64,000 nucleotides of DNA from Rutidosis leptorrhynchoides (Eukaryota; Streptophyta; Magnoliopsida; Asterales; Asteraceae), in contig NC_092341.1 of NCBI RefSeq assembly GCF_046630445.1, forward strand, positions 8,307,501 to 8,371,500, read 5' to 3'. The translations under genes were made by a program, and so were the position numbers. The notes beneath the pieces are model-generated. The model searched no databases. It saw only the letters and a list, made by a program, of their open reading frames with translations, and was not told the DNA's origin. Shown here piece by piece: positions 46,331-57,445 of the stretch; within the stretch, counting starts at the first letter, position 1; every line of letters starts with the position of its first letter.

Positions 46331-49258
46331 TTACACATACGTTTTATGACCTTCTTCCATAAGGATTTTATGTGTGCAATACGAAGGACTTATTCCTTTA
46401 ATATCATGAATCTTCCATGCAATGGCTGGTTTATGAGCTTTCAACACAGAAATGAGTTGTGATTTCTCATTTTCAGTAAGAGAAGACGATATTATTACAG
46501 GTAATTCAGATTCACCATGTAAATAAGCGTATTCCAAATGGTTTGGAAGTGGCTTTAACTCTAATTTCGGAGGTTCTTCTATCGATGATTTATATCGATA
46601 TCTGTCTTCTTCTTTTAGCATTTGAATTTCTTCTGTTGTTGGTTCATATCCATTAGCTATAAGTGTAGCTAACATTTCAGCTTCATCAATTGGTTCATTA
46701 CCTTCTCCTAAAGAACATTCTCCTGTTCCTTGTAATTCTGGAAATTCTTCTAATAATTCTGCATGTGCATCTATAGTTTGAATATAATAACATGTATCAT
46801 CTGCGGATTGTGGTTGTTGCATTGCTCTATCAACTGAAAAGGTAACACTCTCATCCTCTATACTTAGGGTCAGTTTCTTACCGAACACGTCTATCATTGC
46901 TTTAGCCGTGTTTAAGAATGGTCTTCCTAATATGAGAGGAACTTGAGAATCTTCTTCCATGTCCAAAACAACAAAATCTACTGGAAATACTAAAGTACCA
47001 ACTTTAACTAGCATATTCTCCATTATCCCTCTAGGATATTTTATTGATCTATCGGCTAGTTGTATGCTTATTCTGGTTGGTTTCAATTCTCCAAGGTCTA
47101 GTTTAGTGTATAGTGAATACGGCATTAGATTTATACTAGCACCTAAGTCTGCCAATGCTTCTATTGAACTAAGACTACCCAGAAAACATGGAATTGTGAA
47201 ACTTCCTGGATCAGATAATTTTTCTGGTATCTTATTCAACAGCACTGCTGAACAATTAGCATTCATAGTAACAGCCGAGAGTTCTTCCATTTTCTTTCTA
47301 TTTGAGATTAGATCTTTCAAGAATTTAGCATATCTTGGCATTCCTGAAATCACATCAATGAAAGGAAGATTTACATTTATCTGTTTAAACATATCCAAGA
47401 ATTTGGATTGCTCGGCTTCAAGTTTTTCTTTCTTCATTTTACTCGGGTAAGGAAGTGGTGGTTGGTATGGTTTAACATAAGGTTTATCCTTAACTGTGTT
47501 ATCTTCATTATCCTTCTCAACTACCGGTTCTTTTTCCTTATCTTGATCAGGTTGTGGTTCTTGTGGAGTAGGAATAGTTTCATCAGAAGTTACAGGTATT
47601 TCAGGTGGTTTAAGTGTTGTACCACTTCTTGTGGTAATAGCTTTAGCTGTTTCATTCCGGGGGTTAGCGTTTGTATCACTAGGTAGACTTCCCGGTTTTC
47701 TTTCACCTATTAACCTTGCTAGGTTACCCACTTCTTGTTCCAGATTTTGAATAGAAGCTTGTTGATTTCTAAATGCTTGAGCATTTTGTTCATTAGTTTG
47801 TTTCTGAGATGTGAAAAACTGCGTTTGAGTTTCAACTAGCTTCGTCATCATATCTTCTAAATTCGGCTTTTTATCATCGGTTTGTTGTGGTGGTTTGTTT
47901 TGAAAATTAGGTCTTTGCTGATTGTAAGTATTATTGGATACTTGTTGATTGCTAGGACCTTGTTGGTTGTTGTATGGAATATTTCGGTTATAATTCTGGT
48001 TTTGATTGTAAATCGGTCTTGGCGGTTGATAATTATTCTGATAATTATTTCCAGGCCTTTGGTTTATGTATGAAATATTCTCTCTTTGTTCCATTGTTAA
48101 TTCAATACTGAGACAATCTTTTGTCAAATGTGATCCTCCACACTGCTCACAACTAATTCGTATTGAGTGAATATCCTTAGTCATCTTTTCCATTCGTCTC
48201 TCCACAGCATCTATCTTTGCGGAAATGGAATCTAAGTCATGGCTAGAATCGGCTCTAGCTGCTTTAGATGATCTAACGATGTCTTTTTCTTGATGCCACT
48301 CATGCGAGTGGGAAGCAGTATTATCAATAATTTTGTAAGCATCAGTTTCGGTTTTCTTCATAATAGAACCACCAGTTGCTATATCTATGTCTTTTCTTGT
48401 AGTGATGTCGCATCCTCGGTAGAATATTTGTACTATTTGACAGGTGTCTAAACCATGTTGCGGACATCCTCTTAACAACTTTCCATATCTTGTCCACGCC
48501 TCATATAGAGTTTCATTTGGCTTCTGTGTGAACGTAACAATTTCTGCTTGAAGTCTTACGGCTTTAGATGCAGGAAAGAATTGTTTAAGAAATTTGTCAA
48601 TTAAAACATCCCATGTATCAATCGCCCCTTCAGGTAACGATTCCAACCAATCTTTGGCTTCTCCCTTTAAAGTCCAGGGAAATAACATGAGATATATCTG
48701 TTCATCCTCCACTTCTCGGATTTTAAATAGTGTGCAGATCCTATTAAAGGTACGTAGATGTTCATTTGGATCTTCCTTCGGCGCACCACTAAATTGGCAT
48801 TGATTAGTCACCATGTGTAGAATTTGTCCTTTGATTTCATAATCTGGCGCATTAATGTCTGGATGAGTAATTGCGTGACCTTGGCCAGTGCGTTTAGCTC
48901 TCATTCGGTCTTCCATACTTAAAGGTTCCAGATTCTCTATAATTGAATTTGTTGAATCGGTATCACTAGATGATTCTGATTTAATCGTTCGTTCCTCAAC
49001 AATCTCTGTTTGAATGATTGGTGGTTCCGGAGGAAAGTTTAGTGGTTCAGGATCTACGAACCGTTCCTGAATATTTTCCGGATTCTCAATTGTGAGGTCG
49101 GGTTCAAAAAATGGATTATCGGAAATTTGAACTGAAGTACTTGGTTGACTGGATGACGATTTTAAAGAAAAATCAACGGCGGTTATATTTGCTAAATGTC
49201 TTGATCTAGTTACAGGTGGTGAACGTACAAAAGGTGATGAACGTCTTGCTCGGTGCAT
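46331..49258 (-). CDS. Athila gag-protease (975 aa)
   Basis: An N-terminal low-complexity region precedes a retrotransposon gag domain (HLRTFNRICTLFKI to GKLLRGCPQHGLDTCQIV, about 160-290). Next come a CCHC-like motif CEQCGGSHLTKDC (about 370-382), a long Gln/Asn-rich linker and an aspartic protease with ADLGASINLMP (about 702), ending PLILGRPFLNTAKAMID. The active site is DLGA rather than DTG/DSG, which I recall as usual for Athila proteases. The frame ends with TAA at 46331-46333, eight codons before the first Met of pol in the same frame. In relatives gag and pol are usually continuous, so this may be a nonsense mutation or a recoded stop. Confidence 0.92.
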   Translation of the reverse strand: MHRARRSSPFVRSPPVTRSRHLANITAVDFSLKSSSSQPSTSVQISDNPFFEPDLTIENPENIQERFVDPEPLNFPPEPPIIQTEIVEERTIKSESSSDTDSTNSIIENLEPLSMEDRMRAKRTGQGHAITHPDINAPDYEIKGQILHMVTNQCQFSGAPKEDPNEHLRTFNRICTLFKIREVEDEQIYLMLFPWTLKGEAKDWLESLPEGAIDTWDVLIDKFLKQFFPASKAVRLQAEIVTFTQKPNETLYEAWTRYGKLLRGCPQHGLDTCQIVQIFYRGCDITTRKDIDIATGGSIMKKTETDAYKIIDNTASHSHEWHQEKDIVRSSKAARADSSHDLDSISAKIDAVERRMEKMTKDIHSIRISCEQCGGSHLTKDCLSIELTMEQRENISYINQRPGNNYQNNYQPPRPIYNQNQNYNRNIPYNNQQGPSNQQVSNNTYNQQRPNFQNKPPQQTDDKKPNLEDMMTKLVETQTQFFTSQKQTNEQNAQAFRNQQASIQNLEQEVGNLARLIGERKPGSLPSDTNANPRNETAKAITTRSGTTLKPPEIPVTSDETIPTPQEPQPDQDKEKEPVVEKDNEDNTVKDKPYVKPYQPPLPYPSKMKKEKLEAEQSKFLDMFKQINVNLPFIDVISGMPRYAKFLKDLISNRKKMEELSAVTMNANCSAVLLNKIPEKLSDPGSFTIPCFLGSLSSIEALADLGASINLMPYSLYTKLDLGELKPTRISIQLADRSIKYPRGIMENMLVKVGTLVFPVDFVVLDMEEDSQVPLILGRPFLNTAKAMIDVFGKKLTLSIEDESVTFSVDRAMQQPQSADDTCYYIQTIDAHAELLEEFPELQGTGECSLGEGNEPIDEAEMLATLIANGYEPTTEEIQMLKEEDRYRYKSSIEEPPKLELKPLPNHLEYAYLHGESELPVIISSSLTENEKSQLISVLKAHKPAIAWKIHDIKGISPSYCTHKILMEEGHKTYV

Positions 49259-50646
49259 TCACTGAATATCCTATTAGTTTTAAAAAGGAAAGAAAAATTA
49301 TAATAAGTTATCCAATCAATAGACTTTTCTGATTTTGCCCACGTTTCGAATAGCCAAAAGATGCAGCAGAGGGGCAGGATTCGTTTGGTCTCAATATAAT
49401 TGAGGACTGTTTGGCTCCAATAACCCGGTCCACGTACAAATCTAACTATTACTACGAACCAGAAAATTTTGATGTCTATTAATTTAACCACTCAAAATAA
49501 ATTTTCGTAATTTTAAGAAATTTAGATAAGAAGTAGAATAAAAATCTATGTCCTAAAACTAGAATAGCGAGAAATAAGAGAGAAAAATAGTTCGTCGCAA
49601 AAGGTCGAAAAAGAAAAAAATGGTTGAAAAATAAAAGGTGACGGAAAAATAAAAGAAACTTATAAAAACTTAAAAATACTTGACTAACCTAACCTTATTA
49701 CTACAACTAACTTAAAATTATAATCGCACATTGAAATTACTAATTGGAATGATAATTGATACATAGTAAAAGGTGTCTAAAAATATTAAAGCTTACAGGA
49801 AAAACTAAATCCCAAATAGAAATAACTTAAAAAGAAACTAAAACTTAAAAAGGCGTCGCAAAATTCTAAAGTACCTAAATCTTAGTCTAAAGAAAAAGCA
49901 CTTAAGGAATTCTACGGCAAAGCCTAAAAATCTAGGAGTAAAAATAACTATAGCAAAAACTAAGTTTAAAATTAAATATGAGCGAAAAATACAAATATTA
50001 CGCTACAACGATTAAAAAGGTACAAAATATAAAAATATACAAAAAGTTGTAAAAATTACAATTTTTATAAAAATATTATTTTTATATTATTTTTTTAATA
50101 AAACTACTAATTTTACAATTTAATAAAACTAATTAATACTAAATACATAAATAAAAAGTAAAAGTAAAAATAAAACTAATAATAATAATAATAATAATTA
50201 GGTTTAAATAATAATAATAATTAATTAAAACCCGTAATTAATGCAGAATTAGGGCTTCTGTGCGCGTGTCAGAAAGGCTCCGCGACTTGCGGTATTCAAG
50301 GCTTCAAACCCCGCGAGTCGCGGGGTTCAGAAATTCAGTTGACAGGTTTGAATTTCAACGCGTTTTTCTTTATTTATTTATTTATTTTATTTTCTGTTTT
50401 TTTGTTTTTTTATAAATAAAAGATGTTTAATAAAATTTATATTATTATAAACTAAAATAAAGATAAAGAAACTTATAAAACTTAAATATTTAACAAAATC
50501 TTAAAAATGCTTATATTTTAGTTTTTCTTTTTATATTTTTGAATAATTAAAACGTATTTTTACAAAAGCGACTTTTAATAAAAGTAAAATAAAAATCTTT
50601 TTTTTTTTTTTATTATTAGCGTTGCGCTTCCGGCTTTTAAGATAGT
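49259..50646 (-). other. 5' leader of element B
   Basis: About 1.4 kb of AT-rich, A-rich (coding-strand T-rich) non-coding sequence between the primer-binding site and gag, with the palindrome module at 50278-50325 and an (AAT)n run near 50180-50220. Confidence 0.75.
50278..50325. repeat. Paired GC palindromes in the leader of B
   Basis: CTCCGCGACTTGCGG at 50278-50292 and CCCCGCGAGTCGCGGGG at 50309-50325, 31 bp start to start. The second differs from the other copies at two stem positions that pair with each other (T-A replaced by C-G), so the stem is kept. Confidence 0.92.
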
Positions 50647-50664
50647 TCCCCGGCAGCGGCGCCA
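50647..50664 (-). promoter_or_regulatory. Primer-binding site of element B (tRNA-Asp type)
   Basis: TGGCGCCGCTGCCGGGGA on the minus strand, 9 nt after the LTR end. It is the form characteristic of Athila and related plant Ty3/gypsy elements. Confidence 0.9.
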
Positions 50665-50673
50665 AAAAATACT

Positions 50674-52661
50674 TGATGTTATGCGAGGTGTATATAAAAT
50701 AGTTTATATTTTACTAGGAAAAACTATTAAATACGATACAATTTTACACAAGATATTTATTTATTTATAGAATGGATATACTTAAACCTTGCTACAACAC
50801 TTATAGGCAGTGTACCTAATCGTACAGTAGTGTAGTTTTTAGTAAGTCCGGTTCGTTCCACAGGGAAATCTTTAAACAAAGCTCAACGCTATATTAGTTT
50901 ACTTTTATAAAAATACAAATATATATATAAGTAATATTATTATTATAAAGGGGGGTTTTTACCGTTTAATGACCGGTTTGTCGATTTTAAGACTTTAGTC
51001 GCAGTTAAAACCTAATGTAAAATATAAAATAAATATAAGACTTAAATTAAAGCGTAAAGTAAATAACGATAATGAATTTGCGAATAATAAAAGTGCGATA
51101 AAATAAACTTACGATAATTAAAAAGTACGATAATTAAAAGTGCGATTAAATAACAATAAATAAAAGTGCGATAATTAGAAGTGCAATTAAATATAAAATA
51201 AAGGAAATTAAATATGAAATAAAAGAATTATGCTTATTTAAACTTCCGTAATCATGATGTTTGACGTGTTGATTTTAGTTTTATGCCCATGGGTTAATTG
51301 TCCTTTGTCCTGGATTATTTAATCTGTCCGTCTGGTTTTTGTCCATAACAGTCCATCAGTCATAAATATAAAGTGCGAGTGTCCTCATCAAATTATTATT
51401 ATACCCGAAGTTAAATATTCCAACTAATTGGGGATTCGAATTGTAACAAGGTTTTAATACTTTGTTTAATGAATACACCAGGTTATCGACTGCGTGTAAA
51501 CCAAGGTTTTACTACTTTGTTAACAATTACACCAATTACCCTTGAATGTAATTTCACCCCTGTTTTAATTATTCTAGTGGCTATTAATCCATTCCCGTGT
51601 CCGGTTAAATGAACGATTATTCGTACATATAAATACCCCGCCCATCGTGTCCGATCGAGTGTATATGGTAATTTATAGGGACGCCCAATTGTAAATCTTT
51701 ATATTAACATTAACAAACTTTCATTTAGTTAAACAAATATAAAGCCCATTAATAGCCCATAGTCTAATTTCCACAAGTGTCGTTCTTTTGTCCAAACCCC
51801 AATTATGGTACAAAGCCCAATTACCCAATTTTAGTAATTAGCCCAACATCATGATTACTTCGTTTTAAATAAGCATAATAATAACTTAGCTACGAGACAT
51901 TAATATAAAAAGGTTGAACATAACTTACAATGATTAAAAATAGCGTAGCGTTACACGGACAGAATTTCGACTTACACCCTTACAACATTCGCTAACATAC
52001 CCTTATTATTAGGATTTAAAATTAAAATTAAAATTAAAATATAAATTATATATATATATTACGTATATATTGAGAGAGAGATAGATATTGAATATGAAAA
52101 ATGATCAGAAATCGGTTTGCTTTATAGCCAGAGTTGAAATTTGGGGCTCCGCGACTCGCGGCAAAAGCCTCTTCAAACTCCGCGAGTCGCGGAGAATGTA
52201 TTTACAGCTCAGTCCTTGGAGTTTTCTCTGCCGACGGTTTTTTATATATAAATATAATATATATATAATTAATATAATTAATTATATATTATATTATATT
52301 TATATACATAGTTAACTTGTAATTTTTAGTCCGTTGCGTCGAGCGTTAAGAGTTGACTCTGGTCCCGGTTCCGGATTTTCGAACGTCCTTGCGTACAATT
52401 TTATATTTTGTACTTTGCGTTTTGAATCTTGTACTCTTGTAATTTCGAGACGTTTCTTATCAATAATTGGAACCTTTTTTATTGTCTTTTGTTCTTTTGA
52501 GCTTTTTGGTCGTTTGCGTCTTCAAATCGTCGAATCTGTCTTTTGTCTTCACCTTTTATTATTTAAACGAATATCACTTGTAAATATAACAATTGCAACT
52601 AAAATCTTGTCTTTCTTGAGGAATAATGCTATGAAATATATGTTCGTTTTTAGCATTATCA
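50674..52661 (-). repeat. 5' LTR of element B (1988 bp)
   Basis: Partner of 35786-37773. About six substitutions are seen, near 50794, 51033, 52481, 52508, 52587 and 52605. It also holds the palindrome module at 52147-52194. Confidence 0.96.
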
Positions 52662-52666
52662 AGTTC

Positions 52667-54088
52667 ATATTCTTAAAGAGGGACTCGATCCAAGGAAGTG
52701 GCAAGTTGAACCAACGAAAACGGAGTTGTAACGAAGAAACTATGACCAAAACAAAATCGGATATCCAAGACTTGTTTAGTCACGAAAATAATTGGAGAAA
52801 AATTAAATAAATCACATCTTTTTAAAATAACATGATATTTTATATATATGTACTCATAATTTAATTTTATATGGTTCAGGATCACCCGTAAACAATACGA
52901 GAAGATTAATCATAAGATCCCATGATTGTACGCAACACGTCATTTGACAACACCGGTACTTTATGTACGCAACACGTCATTTGACAACACCGGTACCGTG
53001 GGTCAAGATTAATCTCGACCAATACATATTCGATGGGGGTTTTATTTATTTCAATGGGGGTTTTATTTATTAAACACCTAAATATGAACCATTAAAATTG
53101 AATTACTAACATCGGACTGCTAACTACGGACTAAGAAGACATTAAAAGTATTATAAGTATATATATACGTGACGATTGTTTAAAATGAAAATATATTGAT
53201 ATATTATATATGGATAGGTTCGTGATATCAACCGGAGACCAAGTCAAAATATATATATCTTCAAGGCAAAAGTGAGTATATAGTCCCACTTTTAAACTCT
53301 AAATATTTCGGGATGAGAATACATGTATTTTATGTTTTACGTTATGGACACAAGTAACTGAAAAATATATTCTACGTTGAGTTGTACCACTGGCATACTT
53401 CCCTGTAGCTTGGTAACTGTTATTTACAGCGGTATTGTAAACGCGAATCCTGTTGATAGATCTATCGGGCCTGACAACCCCAACCGGACTGGACGACCAG
53501 TATTCAACGGTTGCACAGTACTTCGTTTCGTAACTACACTTGGTACGGTGTAGTAAGATTTCATAATAAAGGGAATATGCGACGTGATTAAATGTTAAGT
53601 ATGGTTACCAAGTGCTCAACCACTTAGAATATTTTTATTAAAACGTTTATATATGAAATCTTGTGGTCTATATATATATATTGCTGCCGGCATTAAACCT
53701 ATATCTCACCAACTTTATGTTGACGTTTTAAGCATGTCTATTCTCAGGTGATAATTAGAAGCTTCCGCTGCAACATGTTGAATTTAAGCAGGATCTTGCG
53801 TACTCATATTTGTGTCAAAAATAAAACTGCATATCCGAGGATTTGTATTGTAAAATATGCTAGAAATCGTGTTGTTATCATCATTTGTAAAGTTTGTAAG
53901 TCTAAGATTATCGCTAAACGATAATCATCTTTATATTGTCTAAAGCTTGTATTAATATAAGAGATATGGTTTGTAATGTAAAATAAATGCAGTTGTTCTT
54001 TTAAAAATGTCGCATATAGAGGTCAATACCTCGCAATGAAATCATACGTTATCTAACTCGTTCTTATGGTTAAGGACGGGTTATGACA
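52667..54088 (+). repeat. 3' LTR of element A, right part
   Basis: Continuation of the LTR interrupted at 35785 (matches 27382-28810), ending GGGTTATGACA at 54088. The first five bases after B (AGTTC, 52662-52666) are the target duplication. Confidence 0.93.
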
Positions 54089-56664
54089 CGAGTGAACTTA
54101 ATGTTCTAAACAAGAAAAACGTAATCGCACTATTTGATTTGTCAAATTACCAGAATCACTGAGAATAGAACTATCAAGAATATACTTTCTTGATATGTTC
54201 AGAAGTTAAGCAGTATGAATGAGTTATGTAACATGGCATGTGATGACGTTATGATCTGTGAATCATCACGTCTCATTAGAACTCAGCATGACTTACTGTA
54301 TTATAATCACGTTGATCAAGTGTCATTATATTATACTAACTCATGCTTCAGTTCCCAACACTACTTCAATAACATTCATAGTTTAAACTCGAAAGTTTAC
54401 AGAATATAGAAACTAACAGTTTCTATATGATGTAACACTGATAACACGAAGAGATTAATGATTTCAGATAAGAATAGTTATGACAATATCTTCAGAAATA
54501 TGGAGGATATTTATAATGAAAGGTACGATGATATCTTGGAATTTCTAATATCGAAAGATGGTAAAGAAAATTTGTCCGCAAGAATTTAAAGTCAGAAGCC
54601 AGGTATTCGCTAAAGATTTCATCAGAAACAGAATCATCAGGATTCTTAATGTACAAGTTTGGTCTTGGTGATTTGTTCAGAGACTCCTTCGTAGTTGGCT
54701 CAATCAGTTTTCCAGTTTCACACCTTTTCTGAGCTTTGCCAACATACAATTCTTTATCATCAACTTTTGGCTGTTGAGGTCATTTACAGTTTTTGTTGCT
54801 TCATTCAACTTCTCAAAATTTAGAGTATTAATTCGCAGACTGGTTGCTTTTCAGAATTTCAGAATGGAAGATCATAGTTCTAAGAGCTAAATATTATATG
54901 GATACATATAACTGTTGATATGGAAACGTTGCGAGACTCATAATACAGATTTGCTGATTCTCAGTAATTGGTATGGAAATTCTTGTTACAAGATGCGGAT
55001 GAGTACATGATGGGACTTCAATAGATAAATATAGTGATTTTTCAGAGGGATTTAAACCAAGGAGCGACGAGGTTGCTGGTAATATGGTGGAATATAAAAG
55101 GTTTTCTGGTAACAATGACGAAAGGGCATTTGTATACATCAAGGTTATAATAAGACTTATTCGAATGAAAGTTCGATGTTGATTTGCTGGAGCTGTGACA
55201 AAGTTGGCTAATTTGAAAAGGAAATGCGAAGTTATTTTCGGAAATAACAACGCCAAAGGAGCTAACACAGATATGTGTTAAATGTTTACTCAGTTTCCGA
55301 GAGTTTTTCAGGTGCATAACTATATGCATCAATCTTTTCTTCTGTAGATGAAGTGCGGTTGGTTCATCCTCTCGATTGAGGTGTTTTCAAGAATTATGAA
55401 AGGTTTGAATCGCAGATTGTAATCGTCAAGATACAAATGAGGTTTAAGATGAAATCAAGTGGCAAACTTGAAGAATTGTTTAGTTTCATAAGTTACAATC
55501 AATATTTTAATTCATTTTAATTGTCCAATGTTGATAGTCCTCAGTTGATAGCCCACAGTTAGCAATTCAATATTTCATATATAATTATATATATAATATT
55601 CGAATTAATATGTATCGTGACCCGTATACGTCTCAGACTCGATCACAACTCAAACTATATATATTATTGTAGAATCAACCTCAACCCTGTATAGAGAACT
55701 CGATCATTACTGCATATAGAGTGTCTATGGTTATTCCAAATAATATATATATATGCGTCGATATGATATGTCAAAACCTTGTATACGTGTCCCGATATTT
55801 AAAGTGCGTAAAATAAATAACAGGAATTAAATAACGATAAATAAAGTGCGTAAAGTAAATAACAGAAATTAAATGACAATAAATAAAATTGCGAGAATGT
55901 AAATTGCGAGAATGTAAATTGCGATAATTAAATTGCGATAAATAAAATGTAATATGGAATTAACAGTTAGCTAGGATTTTGTTAGCTTGAATTCTTAACA
56001 ATATTCCTTATAGTTAGTTTGTCTGTTTCTAACAAATTTTATTTTTTGTCAAATGTTTTCTTCATTATGCCACTTGTTGGATTCTGATAGATAAAAATCC
56101 AAATATGAAATTTGAATAAAAATGGTTATTCTGGGGTGAACGAATACGTATGTCTGTGGATGTAAGTAGGATAGTAAATGATCGTCGAATCAGATTCGAC
56201 AACTGTACAGTGTAACTTATTAATGTAGAATCTAAATATTCCTCGGGTATTACCTACCCGTTAAAATATTTTCATCATTAACAGTTTGTACGAAAGAATT
56301 TTTAATTACAATCTTTATGAAATTATATATACATATATATTTTCTTCAGATGTAATTATGGATTTAATGAGTCAATATGATATTAAACTCATTTGATTTA
56401 CCGTTAGAACAAGAATATATAATCTCTAAAACATTAGAGATTACATAATCGCCATGTCGAACGAAGATAAATGATGTCGAACGATTCGTAGAATGATGAT
56501 TATACTCGAGGTACAGAATGAGATGTTGAGGCATGGATTGTTGAAACTTGGGTTGTTGGTGGTACTGGTGTCATTGGTGCTGAGGTTGGTGATGTTACCG
56601 GTGTTGGTGATACTGCTGGTGCTTGCAAATTGTATATCGTGCTCTCTAAAATTAATACTCGAGC

Positions 56665-56997
56665 TCAGAGTTCTCTAACTTCTTTTATTAACCCTGGTTG
56701 ATTATCAGTGTGAGGTAGAGGTCGGATATCTTCTCTAGTTCCGTTAATGGTAGTTGCAAATAAGGTATAAGGTATAAACGGTGTTGCGAACGGGTTGCCG
56801 GTGAGTGGGTCAAGTGCTCCAAGGTTAGGTGGTAGATTCGATTCATGATATGGAGTACCTTCTTCCTTTCTCCATAGGGTGAGTATGTCGCGAACCCACC
56901 CCCATTTTCTCCAGTAATCACGGTAGTTGATTGGTTGGTGTGCTCCTATCACGCTGTCTTCGGAGTCAGAGGAACTTTGTCGATTCGTAGAGGCCAT
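56665..56997 (-). CDS. ORF0-position frame of element C
   Basis: From the ATG at 56997 it reads about 110 aa: a Ser/Asp-rich start (MASTNRQSSSDSEDSVIG), then a Trp/Tyr/Arg-rich part (YRDYWRKWGWVRDILTLWRK), then Pro/Thr-rich sequence (GNPFATPFIPYTLFATTING). An upstream in-frame ATG at 57072 is possible. It occupies the same place as ORF0 of element A but is not clearly homologous. No family is recognised; it could be the only protein of this non-autonomous element. Confidence 0.4.
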   Translation of the reverse strand: MASTNRQSSSDSEDSVIGAHQPINYRDYWRKWGWVRDILTLWRKEEGTPYHESNLPPNLGALDPLTGNPFATPFIPYTLFATTINGTREDIRPLPHTDNQPGLIKEVREL

Positions 56998-57431
56998 CTT
57001 ACACGATGTCAGGAAAGATTTTTGGTATGAAGAGTTTAGTGACAGCAATTGATAGTTGGATGGTATTCTCAATGCATAATTTGCATAGATATATATATAT
57101 ATATAGTACCAGGATCCCTTAAATTAAGGAGAAATTTATGAGAGATATCAGGCAAGGTCTACAGTAACAGATACGCTAAGATATGAATTGTCAGATACGC
57201 TAAGATAAGAAATTTGTATATACACTATTCATGCAGTCAATGCAGTAAAACGTATCTAGACTATGAATAATGAGTAGGTAATTTCCTAAGGATGATAAGC
57301 AGACGATTTCCGACAAAAATGATAAGCAAAACTTTTGACATGCAGACACGGTCGAAGTCCAGACTCACTAATGCATCCTAACGACTTCTCAGTCAGACAC
57401 ACTAATGCAGACCTAGTTCGCTAAGACCACC

Positions 57432-57443
57432 GCTCTGATACCA
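57432..57443 (-). promoter_or_regulatory. Primer-binding site of element C (initiator tRNA-Met)
   Basis: TGGTATCAGAGC on the minus strand, two bases from the LTR end at 57446. It establishes the orientation of C. Confidence 0.9.
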
Positions 57444-57445
57444 AC

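Larger units (their letters stand above)
35786..52661 (-). mobile_element. Element B: Athila-type Ty3/gypsy retrotransposon, 16.9 kb, complete
   Basis: Two LTRs of exactly 1988 bp (35786-37773 and 50674-52661), TG/CA ends, target duplication AGTTC at 35781-35785 and 52662-52666, an Asp-type primer-binding site, gag-protease, pol, an accessory zinc-knuckle ORF and an Athila ORF in the env position. About six substitutions separate the LTRs (99.7% identity), so the insertion is recent. It disrupts the 3' LTR of element A in opposite orientation. Confidence 0.95.
54089..57445 (-). mobile_element. Element C internal region, apparently non-autonomous
   Basis: From the primer-binding site (57432-57443) leftward on the minus strand: leader with GTGAGT donor-like site, an ORF0-position frame (56665-56997), the block TTAACGGGTAGGTAATACCC (about 56255-56275) that also occurs in the leader of A, then about 2 kb of AT-rich sequence. 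No gag, protease, RT or integrase motif is seen. A GTGCGTAAAATAAATAACA-type microrepeat occupies 55805-55945. Sequence beyond 54088 is replaced by element A. Confidence 0.6.

Noticed and set aside
46959-47686. Plus-strand frames opposite Athila gag-protease
   Set aside because: Antisense shadows of an intact, motif-bearing gene.
54492-55332. Minus-strand frames in the interior of C as gag remnants
   Set aside because: No capsid or zinc-knuckle motif and no similarity to the gag of A that I can see; left as unassigned.
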